A DNA stretch of 64,000 nt, taken from Dermacentor variabilis (lineage: Eukaryota; Arthropoda; Arachnida; Ixodida; Ixodidae). Location of the stretch: the NCBI RefSeq assembly GCF_050947875.1, contig NC_134573.1, forward strand, positions 68,920,315-68,984,314, written 5' to 3'. Made by a program: the position numbers and the translations under genes. This document shows, one piece after another, positions 17,488 to 28,650 of the stretch. The notes beneath the pieces were generated by a model. That model had not been told where the DNA came from and did no database searches. It saw only the letters and a program-made list of their open reading frames with translations. Every line of letters begins with the position of its first letter. Position 1 is the first letter of the stretch.

Positions 17488-19331
17488 ATGTCCCGACCTA
17501 CCAACCCGACTGTAGACCAACCCTTAGCTAGAGGACCAGCCAGAAATTCGACAGAAGCCCAAGAAATCATGGAAGAAGACTTTATCGAAGCCGCCGAGCC
17601 GGGCCAAGTGCAAGACCGAGGCAGGCCCGAGGCAGGCAGCCAAGACCACAGAGGCAGCACCCGGTTTACAAGATTGCAGACGGAAAAAGAAAGCCAGGAC
17701 TGGGAAATCGCCATGTCTAGAAGGCAAAAAAGGCAACAACGAGATATCGGAAAAAGCGACCATATGGCGGCAACGGCGAAGCTAGGGAACGGCAATTCCA
17801 TAGACGGGGCAAGGAGCGCAGCTGGCGGGCCAGCTGCGCCGAAGCAGCGTGGAGAAGCGTTGTGGAGAAGACCACCTCCGCTCCCGAAGGACGACTTGAA
17901 AATTGCGCTCCGGCCGAAGGGGCTCATCGTTAGAAATCTACAAACGCACCAAGCCGCTCGGGCGGTCGTCGCGGCCACAAGCTCGAGATGCACGGCAGAA
18001 AACTTGATTATAAGACTACATAACGGATCCAACATCATAATTATTAGCACCGACAGCGAAGCGGCCCAGGTACTACGGCAGATCACCCGGCTGACGTTCG
18101 GGGACAGCACCTACGAAGTCAACGCTCACGTTGCGGCGCCGGAAGGCACGCAGAGGAGTTATGCACGGGGTGGACCCAGGGACCACGCCGGATGAGCTCA
18201 ATGCAAATCTACGAGTCAAGACGCAGGGAGTCAAGATCCTTGCAGCCCGCATGCTGGGAAAATCAAGTACCGCGGCCGTAACGTTCGACGGCCCCATCAC
18301 TCCCAAACAAGTTCTCTACTATGGCGGCGAAATGTGGTGCTACTTATATCGTCCAACAAGACAAGTATGCTATATCTGCTGCCAGCAAGGTCATCGGTCA
18401 GGTGTCTGCCCGACCCCCGAGGCCAAGGCTTGCAAGCCGTGCGGCGAACAAAATCCAATGGAGCAGCACCAGTGCAGTCCCAAGTGCCTGATCTGTGGGG
18501 GCGACCACATGACAGGCACCCGGGACTGTAAGCAGCGCCTCAAGACGGCCGAGGAGCTGCGGGGGAGACCGACTCAAAAAGGCCAGCGGCGCAGCCGGAG
18601 CCGAAGCCGGAGCCGAGCACGGAGGCCACGTTGGTTCGGGCAGGAAGACTCGGACCAGGGCCAGGGCGGCGGTAGCAGCGGACACAAATCATGGAGCAGA
18701 AGCCGCAACCGGAGCAGGAGCCAGAGTCGAGGCGCCATCAGGGACGAATCCTACCCTCCCTTGGCGAAGCAGACCGGCGGCCCGGGCCAGCGGCAGGGGC
18801 AGCAGCAGAAACTGCAGAAGAAGAGCAGCCGAGTCAAGGTGAGCTGGGGAGCGGGCCCTCCCAAATCGCTAGCCCCGCACTCGGGGCAAAACACCCACAA
18901 ACAAAACAACAACATGCAGGCAAACTACGATAGAATCATAGAGGAAAACAAGGAGCTAAAGCGAGAGCTAGAGCTCAACCGTGAGGAGACGCGCCAGCTT
19001 AAGAAAAGAATTGACGACCTAATAAGGGAGATGCAATGGCAAAGGCAGGCAGGGTGTTCGCCCGTCAGGTCGCCGCCGCCGCCGGCTGAGCAGCCCGCGC
19101 AACAGCAACAATCAGAAGAGCAGAGCTTCAAAGATGAAGTGCGCAATTTCATGGCAGCTATGCAGAACCAAGTTCAACAAATACAGAAAAAGGTAGTGCT
19201 GCAAGATCAGAGCTTCCGTAATTACGTGAAGAGGCAAAACACCCAGAAAACCATTAACGATGCCAGAGAAAGGCTATATAACGAAAGAAGATTTGGATCA
19301 GAAGCCCAAGGGACAAATGCTAGTAACTCCG
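17488..19331 (+). pseudogene. LINE ORF1 (Gag-like, zinc knuckles and coiled coil), inverted segment
   Basis: Begins MSRPTNPTVDQPLARGP at 17488; one frame shift near 18160 separates 17488-18195 from 18131-19331. Central RNA-binding-type region, then knuckles CYICCQQGHRSGVC and CLICGGDHMTGTRDC, an Arg/Ser-rich block (RRSRSRSRSRARRPR), and a predicted coiled coil at 18920-19050 (IEENKELKRELELNREETRQ). The C-terminus is cut at 19331 at the target duplication. The protein would coat LINE RNA. Confidence 0.85.
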
Positions 19332-19343
19332 CAACCTGTTCAA
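19332..19343. repeat. Target-site duplication of the LINE, right copy
   Basis: CAACCTGTTCAA, followed by the continuation of the LTR (AAAACAAACGG, compared with AGAACAGACGT in the 5' LTR). Confidence 0.9.
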
Positions 19344-19458
19344 AAAACAAACGGAACCAAGGCACGTCTTCTCCCAAATCTCAGCCACCCACTAGACGGA
19401 GTCCATAATTGCCCCCCCCCCCCATCGTCGTTGTCTTCTAAGTGGAATATACGCGTCA
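19344..19458 (-). repeat. 3' LTR of the Gypsy element, first part
   Basis: Aligns to 30022-30137 of the 5' LTR; begins TGACGCGTATATTCCACTTA on the minus strand. Cut by the LINE insertion next to the CAACCTGTTCAA duplication. A poly-C run at 19411-19424 replaces a shorter C run of the other LTR. Confidence 0.8.
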
Positions 19459-19471
19459 TTTGTCCCTTCCT
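19459..19471 (-). promoter_or_regulatory. Candidate polypurine tract of the Gypsy element
   Basis: Minus strand AGGAAGGGACAAA lies immediately before the 3' LTR start TGACGCG (19458), where plus-strand priming is expected. Confidence 0.55.
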
Positions 19472-19725
19472 AAAAGAGCATCGCCCCGATGCTAAACCAG
19501 AAATGTCACTCACGGAAGTAAGAGTCTCTCGCATAGTTATTCGCTCACATACGGCTTCATGCGGACAACGTGCACAAGTTCAGGACAATGCGTGCGGCGC
19601 CGCGTACAGCTGGCACTATTGGGGACGACCTCGTACGTGACATCACTGAGTTGGCGCAATACTCGATGTGGTCCGAACTATAGTGTTAACAGCTTCTCGG
19701 AGAGGCCTCGTTTCCGCATGGGTGT

Positions 19726-20574
19726 TCAAATCCACACTGTGACGCCGACGTTATCGATTACTATTCGATGGTGAAGATCATAGCGCCCTGAGTCGTAGTC
19801 TTGCTGCTGGCAGATCCGCAAGCATGCGAGCTGCCCAGCCTGTTCTGCGCGTTGCGTAAACACATCGGCATCCGTATCAGTGTCGTCAAAGTTGTGTGGA
19901 AGCATTGTATCCAACATCGTTCGTACATCCCGTCCGTGAACAAGGGTGAATGGAGTCATGCGCGTTGTCTCTTGTTTCGCTGTGTTGTATGCAAAGGTGA
20001 TATAAGGTAGGATGTCGTCCCAATTTTTCTGTTCAACATCCACGTACATGGAGAGCATGTCTTCAATTGTTTTGTTTAGGCGTTCTGTTAATCCGTTGGT
20101 TTGTGGATGGTAGGCGGTTGACTTCCAATGAGACGTTCCACTTAGCAGCAAGACGTGATCTAACAGTGCAGCCGTGAATGCGGTTCCTTGGTCTGTTATT
20201 ACGACGGTTGGTGCGCCGTGTCGCAACACAACATGCTCAATGAAAAAGCGCGCCACCTCGGCTGCTGTACTTCTCTGGATTGCCTTTGTTTCAGTGTAAC
20301 GTGTGAGATAGTCGGTTGCGACGATAACAAAGCGATTCCCTGCAGTAGAAGTAGGAAGTGGGCCCAATATATCCATTCCGATTTGGTCAAATGGTCTTCG
20401 AGGAACCTGGACGGGTTGTAGGAGGCCGGCTGGTTTCGACGGAGGCGACTTGCGCCTCTGGCAGTCGAGGCAAGTGCGAACGTGATGTTTCACGGTGGTG
20501 GTAAGTCTCGGCCAGTAGTACCTCTGCTGCACTCTGGTCAGCGTTCTCGTGTAGCCTAAGTGACCAGAAGTCAC
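19726..20574 (-). CDS. Gypsy integrase
   Basis: 282 codons uninterrupted. The zinc-binding HHCC region (GHLGYTRTLTRV ... VKHHVRTCLDCQRRK) is followed by the catalytic core with MDILGPLP (D), VITDQGTAF (D) and, with the expected spacing, NGLTERLNKTI (E). HPQTNGLTE is the common Gypsy form. The C-terminal part has FTLVHGRDVRTMLD. It would insert element cDNA; a host for it no longer exists in this broken copy, though this frame itself is intact to 19726. Confidence 0.85.
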   Translation of the reverse strand: MTSGHLGYTRTLTRVQQRYYWPRLTTTVKHHVRTCLDCQRRKSPPSKPAGLLQPVQVPRRPFDQIGMDILGPLPTSTAGNRFVIVATDYLTRYTETKAIQRSTAAEVARFFIEHVVLRHGAPTVVITDQGTAFTAALLDHVLLLSGTSHWKSTAYHPQTNGLTERLNKTIEDMLSMYVDVEQKNWDDILPYITFAYNTAKQETTRMTPFTLVHGRDVRTMLDTMLPHNFDDTDTDADVFTQRAEQAGQLACLRICQQQDYDSGRYDLHHRIVIDNVGVTVWI

Positions 20575-20590
20575 CTCGTTGTGACAGGCT

Positions 20591-20973
20591 TCAAGTACTT
20601 CCGTACGAAGACCTGCAGGAATGACGAGCAGATAGGGGGACCCGGTCGAAGAAAAGTTTCGATTGTAAAGTACCCCAAAAAAACCGCAAACAAAACGACA
20701 ACAGTCCTCTTGCGAAAACTCTAGGCGGTTTCGCAGATCTGCCCTCTAAGTAATTTAAGAGTTCAAGCAACTCAGGGTCGTCCCGTTGTTGTTGCGCGAT
20801 GGTGGATGTGTCCAGAACGCAAAGAAATGCAGAGTCTTCTTCGGGTGGAGCAGACGACTCTATCGACGATCGAGACAGGCAGTCAGCATCCGTATGTCGT
20901 TTCCCCAACTTGTACTTGACAGTCATGTCAAACTCTTGCAACCGTAGGCTCCAACGCGCCAGTTGTAGGCGCC
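20591..20973 (-). pseudogene. Gypsy RNase H end and connection to integrase
   Basis: Resumes the pol frame on the far side of the LINE: LARWSLRLQEFDMTVKYK then GKRHTDADCLSRS, the usual RNase H C-terminus. The segment then frameshifts (about 20690) before the integrase zinc-binding region. Confidence 0.8.
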
Positions 20974-21092
20974 GCGATTACGGCGCGACAGCATCGCGTG
21001 CCGCACATGCCCACTGCACTGCTACCGTGACCATGGCTACCCGAGACCCCCTGCCTGCTGCAGCATTGGATTAAACCGCACCAGCCGCTGCT

Positions 21093-22739
21093 ATGGATCA
21101 AGAACCGACTCAAGACAACGAAGACGGGACTTGGTTTCTCGTGGCCCGAAAGCGCAAGAAACAGGTCCAAGCTACGTCGAGCTTGCCACCCAACACCGAA
21201 CCCGCACAGCAGGACCACCTACATCTGACATTGCGCGATGAGAGGTCGGAGCTGCCCACGCTACCGATCGACGACTTGAAAGTGGTCTTCCGAGGGAGAG
21301 ATGGACTAAATCTCTGTGAGTGGCCGCAGCACTCTATAGCCAGAGCTATAGGCACAGCGGCTCAATTAAACGAGAGCACGCTCCACCAGCTAACCATCCG
21401 CATACGCCGAGAGCAGAGCGTCGCAGTGGTCAGCACACCGGACGAAGAACTAGCGGCAAGACTGCAGCTGATCAAGTCTATATGCCTGGAAAACAAGCAG
21501 TACGAGGGTCAGGCCTATGTGGCTGCTCCGGATGCTTCCTGCAAAGGAGTCATCTCCGGCATAGAAAAGAACACAACCCCGACAACGCTGATGACAAATA
21601 TCCGATCACCGATGGCTCAGGTCCTGCATGCAAGAATGATGGGAGATTCAGCCACGGCCATCATCACGTTCTCTGGCATTCGGGTTCCCCGGTACATCTA
21701 CTATTATGGAGCAGAATACCGGTGCTACATTCATAAACCCCGACAGCAGCTGTGCAGCGTGTGCCTCTCCACGGGTCATTGAGCAGATGTTTGCCCAACC
21801 CCGGAAAAACCGGTGTGCTGCGTGCGGAACTTCCAACCCATCCAAAGGACATGATTGCACGCTGAAATGTTTTCATTGTGGTGGTAGCACCCCGCCACTG
21901 ACTCTCAATGTCCTGTAAGGCAACGCAAACCCTTTAACAAGAGCTACGTGTTCCGAGAGCAGCAGAAAATGGCGGAGCAACAACTCCAGCACGACAAGAA
22001 GTCCAGCAAGGTAACGACATTCAACGGTGCGGCACCTGCGACTACTGATGCAACACGTGGTCGTCCTGGCTACCAATCCCGGGGACACAGCCAGTCCCAA
22101 AGTCGCAGTAGGTCCAGGGTCCGCAGGCCGTCCAAGGACCAGAAGCAACCACGTTGTCGAAGCCGATCTGGGAGCCGCAGCCTGACGCAGCAGAAACAGC
22201 CACCGAAGGAACCTCAGGCCGCGTGGACGAAAACTCCCGACCATCAAACCAGGAAGGCGACAGCGGTGCGTTGGTGAGCGCAGTTTCCCCCTCTTTCCTC
22301 TTCCCTTCCTTCACCTCCGTCCGCGCAGCAAACAAACAAACAAAACAAACTGTCTCCCACAGCGACGCTTTCACTCACCCAGACACACACACTCGCACCT
22401 GAGAAAGTCCCTCACAATTCCTGCACCAAACAAGAAGTTTGCGAAATGATAGAAGAAATGGCGACTGTTTTAAGAGCGGAGATGCAAAAAATGAAGGAAG
22501 AGATCATGGCTGTTAAGCACATGCTACAACATGTCATACAACAAGCCATGACTGACATGAAACAATTCATCAGTGCAACTTTTAGCTCAACTTTCAGCCA
22601 TCAAAATGACTCACTTCCACATGACACTAACGCCGCTAGAGAACCAAGAAGGTCACACCCTTATACCCGTCCGGCTCGTACAACAACACCTGCCCTCACC
22701 AGCGAAGCGGTATCAACCAATCATGGCCAGCAAACCTAA
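21093..22739 (+). pseudogene. LINE ORF1 (Gag-like)
   Basis: Starts MDQEPTQDNEDGTWFLVARK at 21093. A TGA at 21781 interrupts the first zinc knuckle (CSVCLSTGH, stop, ADVCPTP). CAACGTSNPSKGHDCTLKC and CFHCGG follow in the next frame, which is itself shifted at about 21895. Then comes an Arg/Ser-rich stretch (SQSQSRSRSRVRRPS) and a coiled-coil-like region (MIEEMATVLRAEMQKMKEEI, 22446). Same domain order as the ORF1 at 17488. Not translatable as one protein. Confidence 0.8.
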
Positions 22740-23739
22740 GAGGCGCACTACCACCACCTTCCGGGTGTGGCAATAGAATTGTAGAGGGTACCGAAGGAAG
22801 AAGGGTTCCCTCACACAGTTCCTAGCCATACGTCCTCACCCACCAGACGTTATAGCACTTCAAGGAGTACATTGCACTCCCACACTCAGTGGATACAATG
22901 CATACACCGACAAGCATGACACCACCAAACAACCACTAGCTGCCATCCTTGTGTCCAAACAAATCACAGTGATAGAGCACACGCTCGACAGCTCCCACAT
23001 TCCGCATGTGCTCTTAGAAATTGTACCTAGGAATGGATATGAAACCAGCTTGTTTTTACTTAATATCTACAGTGCACCCAAATCGCGACGAGACGACTTC
23101 GGACAACTTTTTTCGGCCACCAGTAAAGAAGCCAAAAAATTTATTATTGTGGGAGATTTCAAGGCGTCCCACCCAGCCTGGGGGTACCAAACAGAAACTC
23201 ACGCCATGAACCTTCATCAATTCACTCTGCTGACAGAACCTGACAAACCAACCAGAACGGGCAACTGTGTAAGCAGGGATACCTGCCCTGACCTAACAAT
23301 GGTCAAGGAGTTGACTCAATGCTCCTGGAACAACCTAATGGAGAATTTGGGCAGTGACCACAGCATTCTAGCCACAGACGTCCAACTGGTGGCCATACGC
23401 ACCCCAGAACGTTCAATTAAAATAACGAACTGGGACACTTTCCGGCGCAACAGAACCAAATCTGAACAACACGACCCGCCATCTCTACGCGAGTGGACAC
23501 AACAGCTACAAGCAGATTTTAAAGCAGCCACTAAGCAAATTACTGCAACAACGGAGACACCGGATGTAGACAGACATCTGCTCCATCTCTGGGATGCTCG
23601 AAGAGGCCTGACCAAACGATGGAAGAGGCAGAGGCACAACCGTAGGCTGAAACAAAGAATCGCCCGGATCACCGCAGAAGCTGAAGAATACGCCACCAGC
23701 CTCACTAAGCAATTGGCACAACCTCTGCGACCGCCTTAA
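22725..23739 (+). pseudogene. LINE ORF2 endonuclease domain
   Basis: N-terminus at 22725-22950 is broken by stops (FRVWQ, stop, NC/RGYRRK-like). From 22951 the frame is open for 262 codons with LFLLNIYSAPKSRRDDFGQL, FIIVGDFKASHPAWGY (GDF-x-A, with Lys in place of Asn), CPDLTMVKELTQ and NLGSDHSILATDV (SDH intact). A linker DVDRHLLHLWDARRGLTKRW is shared with the other I-type LINE. Confidence 0.8.
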
Positions 23740-23851
23740 TGGCACACTAAGTAGTTCCAAAACGTGGTCCCTCCTCAGAGCACTACTCGACCCAACGCAC
23801 GCAAAAACGCACACAACGAACACAGTCCGCACTATCATCCACAAAGAACAA

Positions 23852-25818
23852 ATGAATGATGACGCGCTCCTCCAAACACTGCAACAAAGATACATTGCTA
23901 CAGGCCACCGACCGGAGTACAAAGACTATCCACATGAGGAAGAAACCCAATTGGACGGCGATATTACAGAGATAAAAGTGAGGGCAGCCCTACACGGCAT
24001 AAGACGAAACACGGCGCCCGGAGCAGACGGCATTCACTATGCACTGCTACGCAACCTCGACGACCAGGCCGTACGGCAACTCACTGCATACTACAACGAC
24101 AATTGGCAAAACGGTACGCTTCCACATGAATGGCGACACGCCGATATCACCTTAATTCCAAAACCCGGGAAACCGCTGTCCCTCCAAAATCTCAGATCCA
24201 TTTCCTTGACTTCGTGTATTGGCAAACTCTTCGAGCAAGTAGTTCTAAATCGCCTCCAGCCTCACCACGAAGCGAACGCTTTCCCATACCTTATTCGGCT
24301 ATCGACCAGGTCTGTCTGCGCATGACATACTCCTACAGCTTAAGGAGGATGTTGTGGATGGTCCAAGTAAAGCTCAAACAAGAGCTATTCTGGCGTTGGA
24401 CCTAAAATGAGCCTTCGATAACGTCTCACATGACCTGATTCTAAACAACCTTGCATTCTCCCGATGCGGGAAGCGCATCTATGATTATGTCCGAGCCTTT
24501 TTATCCGACCGAACAGCCACCATCGGCCTAGGCGATATTCGGTCGGATATCATAAAACTTTCCGGCAGAGGGACTCCCCAGGGTTCTCTCACCCACCTTG
24601 TTCAACGTGGCGATGGCAAAGCTACCACCGCTCCTCGACAAACTTCCGAACGTGCGGCACGCCCTGTACGCCGATGATATTACAATCTGGGTGACCACAG
24701 GGTCAGACGGCGTCATTCAAGACGCACTACAGGAAGCCGTAAATATAGTTCAAGAGTATGCAACAGCTGGAGGACTCACATGCGCAGCTGAGAAGTCGGA
24801 GCTCCTGCTTGTATACGAAAAACGGAACAAGGCCGATATTCCACCAGCCATCACATTGCATCTCAATGGCAACGTTATTCCAAGGATAGACAGACTACGT
24901 GTACTAGGACTTCACATACAACACAACGGGAAGGCCACACATACCCTACACGTGCTCCGCCAGCAAGTTACCCAAATAACGCACATGATAAAGCGCATTA
25001 CAAACCGCCGACGAGGACTGAAAGAGAAAGAAGTACTCCGAATCGTGCAAGCCCTCATAATTAGCCGATTAACCTACCACCTCCCCTATCATAATCTGAC
25101 TCAGACTGAGATGCACCAGATGGACACCCTCCTCCGTACGGCGCTAAAGGCAGCGCTGGGACTACCCCAACATGCGTCTACGCGGCTCCTGCTACGACTC
25201 GGGGTGCACAACACCATCCGCGAACTAGTTGAAGGTCATTTTAACAGCCAAGTGCAACGTCTGCAACGAACAATGCAAGGATGCCACATTCTATCCCGGC
25301 TAGGATATCAAATACCAAGAAAACCCCAACAGGAAAACCGCACACTTCTTCCGCTTAGCATTCGCAACAAAATTCACGTGGCCCCAATTCCACGGAATAT
25401 GCACCCTGACCGTCATAGTGGTCGACGAAAGGCAAGAGCAGAAGCCCTGGCTCGCCTATTTGGCGATGACAAATCAAACACTCCAGTCCTATACACCGAC
25501 GTGGCCCGCTACCCACAGAAACTTGCCCTATGTCTAGTTGTACTAGATGGTGCAGACATTCTGAGAGCTTCGGCCACGCTCAACACTGTGGACAGTGGCA
25601 CGGCGGAAGAGGCTGCTATTGCCCTAGCCATCGTACACGCTTCAACCATGCCGGCGCCGGATGGACCTATCATAGTGGTCACTGATTCTCAGACCGCCTG
25701 CAGGACTTTGGCACAAGGGAGGGTGACACCCTACACACATCGCATCCTTACATCATTACACCCCACAGCGTTACACAAGGTGCGTATTGTCACCTGGACA
25801 TGCCTCTCTCCATGGTAA
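23852..25818 (+). pseudogene. LINE ORF2 reverse transcriptase and RNase H start
   Basis: 23852-24325: RNTAPGADGIHYALLRNL, ITLIPKPGKPLSLQNLRSIS. Between 24326 and 24597 the frame shifts twice and has a stop within the first catalytic block (ALDLK, stop, AFDNVS). From 24598 a 406-codon frame carries HALYADDITIWVTTGSDG (YADD intact), the thumb (KRITNRRRGLKEKEVLRIVQ) and RNase H (VLYTDVARYPQKLALC; SGTAEEAAIALAI; IVVTDSQTACRTLAQG). A further shift at 25800 leads to HGNERANAVARELAN and the C-terminus. Confidence 0.85.
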
Positions 25819-26280
25819 TGAACGCGCTAATGCGGTAGCCCGAGAGCTCGCTAACCGGGCGCCATTGGAAGAGCTGTCCAACCCAGACGACGCACCGACA
25901 GAACCACTGAACTACACTGAAACTCTACAATATTACAGAGATACCAAGAGACACTTCCCTCCACCACATAATTCCCTTAATCGAGAAGATGCCGTCGCGT
26001 GGCGACAGCTTCAAACTAATTCATTTCCCTGCCTCTTTTATCTTCACCTCTTCCACCCCACACAATATCCCTCATAGTGTCCCTATTGTGGAGCAAAGCC
26101 CACTGTATATCATTGCACCTGGGAGTGCCCACACCCTCCGGGCTACTCCTCTATTCCTTCACCTTCCCCTTCCTCCTGGGAGACTGCGCTGACCAGCTCA
26201 GACCCGCAAGAGCAGCGAAGGCTGATCCGGCGGGCACGCGGAATGACGCGAGCCAATGGGGCCCTGAACTAAGGGCTCCA
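25787..26280 (+). pseudogene. LINE ORF2 RNase H end and C-terminal knuckle remnant
   Basis: Carries the RNase H end GNERANAVARELANRAPLEE and the block corresponding to HFPPPHNSLNREDAVAWRQL. The knuckle (CPYCGAKPTVYHCTWECPH in a shifted frame at about 26080-26135) is separated by a frame break. Confidence 0.75.
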
Positions 26281-26340
26281 CCCTGCGAGGAAGTCGCTCA
26301 AACTCATCATAAATAAATGTTTTTTTCTCTCTCTCTCTTT

Positions 26341-27234
26341 CCCGAAGGATCTTTAAGGTTTCTCAACCAACACAGTGAATGGTGGTCGCTTATAACTGTG
26401 AAGTGGCGACCATACAGATATGGGCGAAATTTCATAACCGCCCATACTACGGCGAGGCATTCTTTCTCAGTCGTGGAGTAATTAGCCTCTGTATGTGAGA
26501 GTGCTCTACTTGCATAGGCAAGTACTCTTTCTGTGCCCTCCTGCTGTTGCACAAGAACAGCTCCTAGGCCAACATTGCTTGCATCAGTGTGGATCAATGT
26601 AGTAGCGGTCTCATCAAAGTGAGCAAGCACTGGAGGTGTCTGGAGACGTTCCCGCAAGTCGTTTAATGCACCTTGCTCTTCGTCGCCCCATACAAAAGCA
26701 ACGTCGTCTCTCGTCAGGCCAATTAACGGCGACGTAATATGAGCGAAGTCTGCAATAAACCGCCGGTAATAGGCAGAGACCGAGGAAGCGCCTGACAGCC
26801 TTTTCATTGGATGGTACGGGAAACTGTGCGACGGCGGCAATTTTTTCGGGATCCGGGCGGACACCTGCGTGGCTGACGACATGACCAATAAACTGTAGTT
26901 CCGCAAAGCCAAAGTGGCACTTCTCCGGTTTCAGGGTAAGGCCGGCGAACCGAATGGACTGCAGAACCACTTCAAGCCGTTCGAGATGTTCTTCAAATGT
27001 TGCGGAGAATACGATGACGTCGTCGAAGTATACTAAGTAGGTTTTCCACTTCAGGCCTGAAAGCACAGTGTCCATGAGGCGTTGGAACGTAGCAGGGGCA
27101 GGCCAGAAGTCGAAAGGCAAGTCTCTCGCGTCTACCTCGATTTGGCAATATCCGCTTTTTAAATCCATTGAAGAGAAGTAACGTGCGTGTCGAAGCCTGT
27201 CGAGTGAATCGTCTATACGGGGAAGCGGGTACAC
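26341..27234 (-). pseudogene. Gypsy RT catalytic core and RNase H (interrupted by a LINE)
   Basis: Starts YPLPRIDDSLDRLRHARYFS; SSMDLKSGYCQIEV carries the first catalytic Asp, and YFDDVIVFS the catalytic DD. A stretch of roughly 15 residues between DARD and PATFQ (normally ending MPFGLCNAPATFQ) is missing. A frame shift occurs near 26800 (RRFLGL to YYRRFIADF). RNase H follows with LIHTDASNVGLGAVL, the acidic STTEKECLAVVWA and FTVISDHHSLCWL. The frame is cut at KDPSG by the LINE at 26340. Confidence 0.85.
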
Positions 27235-27240
27235 ATCTTT

Positions 27241-27783
27241 CTATGTCGCCTGATTTAGTTTTCGGTAGTCCACACAGAAACGCAAGCTGCCGTCTTTTTT
27301 CTTGACTAGAACTATAGGAGATGCCCAGGGACTCATTGATGGTTGGATCACGTCGTATTTAAGCATTTTTGTCACTTGATGTTGTATGGCTTCACGTTGT
27401 CTGGGAGCCACACGATAAGGATTTTGGTGAATTGGTCTTGCCGTATCCTCTGTAATTATTCGGTGCTTTGTTAGAGGCGTCCGACCGACGCTAGACGTCG
27501 ACGCAAAGCAGTCGCTGAATTTGGCCAGTAGCGTAAGAAGCCGTTCTCGTTCGTGTGGCGACAAAGCAGTGCTGACGTCAAGTACAGGAGCCGGGTCTTG
27601 CGTAGGCGTTTCTTCGAGTAGTGAACAGCAGCCGCGGACGTCGGCAACGCCGTCAAAATAAGCCACAGCCGTGCCCTTTGGAAGGCGCCTTCGCTCTGTA
27701 CCACAATTTGTTAGCAACAGGTTCGTGCGCCCGTCGGTGACATTTACGGTTCCTCGTGCGACCGAGATACCATGAGTGAACAA
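27241..27783 (-). pseudogene. Gypsy reverse transcriptase, N-terminal part
   Basis: Contains the linker from protease ([13 protein letters not shown]), then the RT start [20 protein letters not shown] and [20 protein letters not shown] followed by [12 protein letters not shown] stop codon directly after KLNQAT (about 27241) interrupts the domain before the first catalytic aspartate. Confidence 0.85.
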
Positions 27784-27828
27784 TAACGTGGTTGGGTCGG
27801 CAACGCCTTCGCAATGAAACGGTACGTG

Positions 27829-28380
27829 CTACCGAAATGCTGCCGAAACAAGAGTACATGATCGAGGTGGGATTACGACGTCGTCTTCTGTTAGATGAAA
27901 GGAGTGGTGTTGCGGCGATAAGCAATAGACTAAACCAGAACTGTTATAAAACGTTACCATGCGATCCGGGATGTTAATTACGGCGCCATTTTCTTTCAGA
28001 AAATCCATTCCAATAATCAAATCTTTACAGCACACAGACAGAATGATGAAAGCGGCCACGAAAGAAGAATCCCCGATATCAATTCTAGAAGTGATGAAAG
28101 CGGTCACGAAAGAAGAATCCCCGATATCAATTCTAGAAGTACATCTTCCAGTAGGCATCAGTAATTGACCGCCTGCCGTCCTTATGTGAGGTCCCGTCCG
28201 TGGCACCTTTATTTTCTTCAGGCGGAGGACGAGTTCCTGACTCATTATCGAGAAGTCGGCACCGGTGTCGACTAGCGCTGTCACTGGCTGTCCGTCCACC
28301 AAAACATCAATGTCGACGTTCACAATTTCTTCGGTGTTTATCGGCTTCACAGCGTTCTGCAGCGGGAGTGTTGGGGACAT
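27829..28380 (-). pseudogene. Gypsy protease
   Basis: Aspartic protease of the retropepsin type: the catalytic motif ALVDTGADFSIMS sits in the N-terminal half and the hydrophobic IIGMDFLKENGAVI motif closes the domain. Between them a 48-bp segment is tandemly duplicated in frame, so SRIDIGDSSFVxAFI occurs twice; this would insert 16 residues into the domain core and probably disturbs folding. The protein would process Gag-Pol in particles. Confidence 0.85.
28045..28140. repeat. 48-bp tandem duplication inside the Gypsy protease
   Basis: Unit 1 is 28045-28092 and unit 2 is 28093-28140; the visible difference is one base (GCCACG versus GTCACG). In frame on the minus strand. Confidence 0.9.
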
Positions 28381-28650
28381 TTTATTGTCTTGCGGCGGGC
28401 CTGAAACCTTACACCCCGAGATCGCCGCCTTCAGCTTCCCCGGCGTGGGCTGGGCGACCTTCGTCCTCGGAGGTCAGCAAAAGTACGTCCAGTAGGTGAA
28501 GCCATCTGACGTGGAGGGGTTGGAGAACGCGACCGACGGCCGAAATCAGACCTATCGTTGGGCATGGATTCGTCATTCGGGTGCGCTATTGGAGGTTTCC
28601 GAAAAGTAGCGTCGTCGCGGGGTAACATGGAATCGGCATTTGCACGTCGA

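Larger units (their letters stand above)
13577..19331 (-). mobile_element. I-type LINE with inverted 5' part (twin-priming structure)
   Basis: One 5755-bp insertion in the Gypsy 3' LTR, bounded by CAACCTGTTCAA at 13565-13576 and 19332-19343. From 13577 to about 17230 the minus strand carries the 3' tail (CT-rich, after an AATAAA at about 13608) and ORF2. From about 17230 to 19331 the plus strand carries a 5' leader and ORF1. An inverted 5' segment within a single target duplication is the classical outcome of twin priming during LINE insertion. The exact inversion joint is not resolvable by eye. Confidence 0.85.
20974..26340 (+). mobile_element. I-type LINE inserted in Gypsy pol, near full length
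   Basis: 5367 bp in a single orientation: 5' leader, ORF1 (21093-22739), ORF2 (about 22725-26250), 3' end with ATAAATAAA followed by poly-T and CT repeats (26310-26340). Same family architecture as the element at 13577-19331 but clearly diverged. It splits the Gypsy RNase H codon order between KDPSG and LARWS. No convincing target duplication: the Gypsy flanks seem to abut directly (GGCGCC / CCCGAAGG). Confidence 0.85.
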
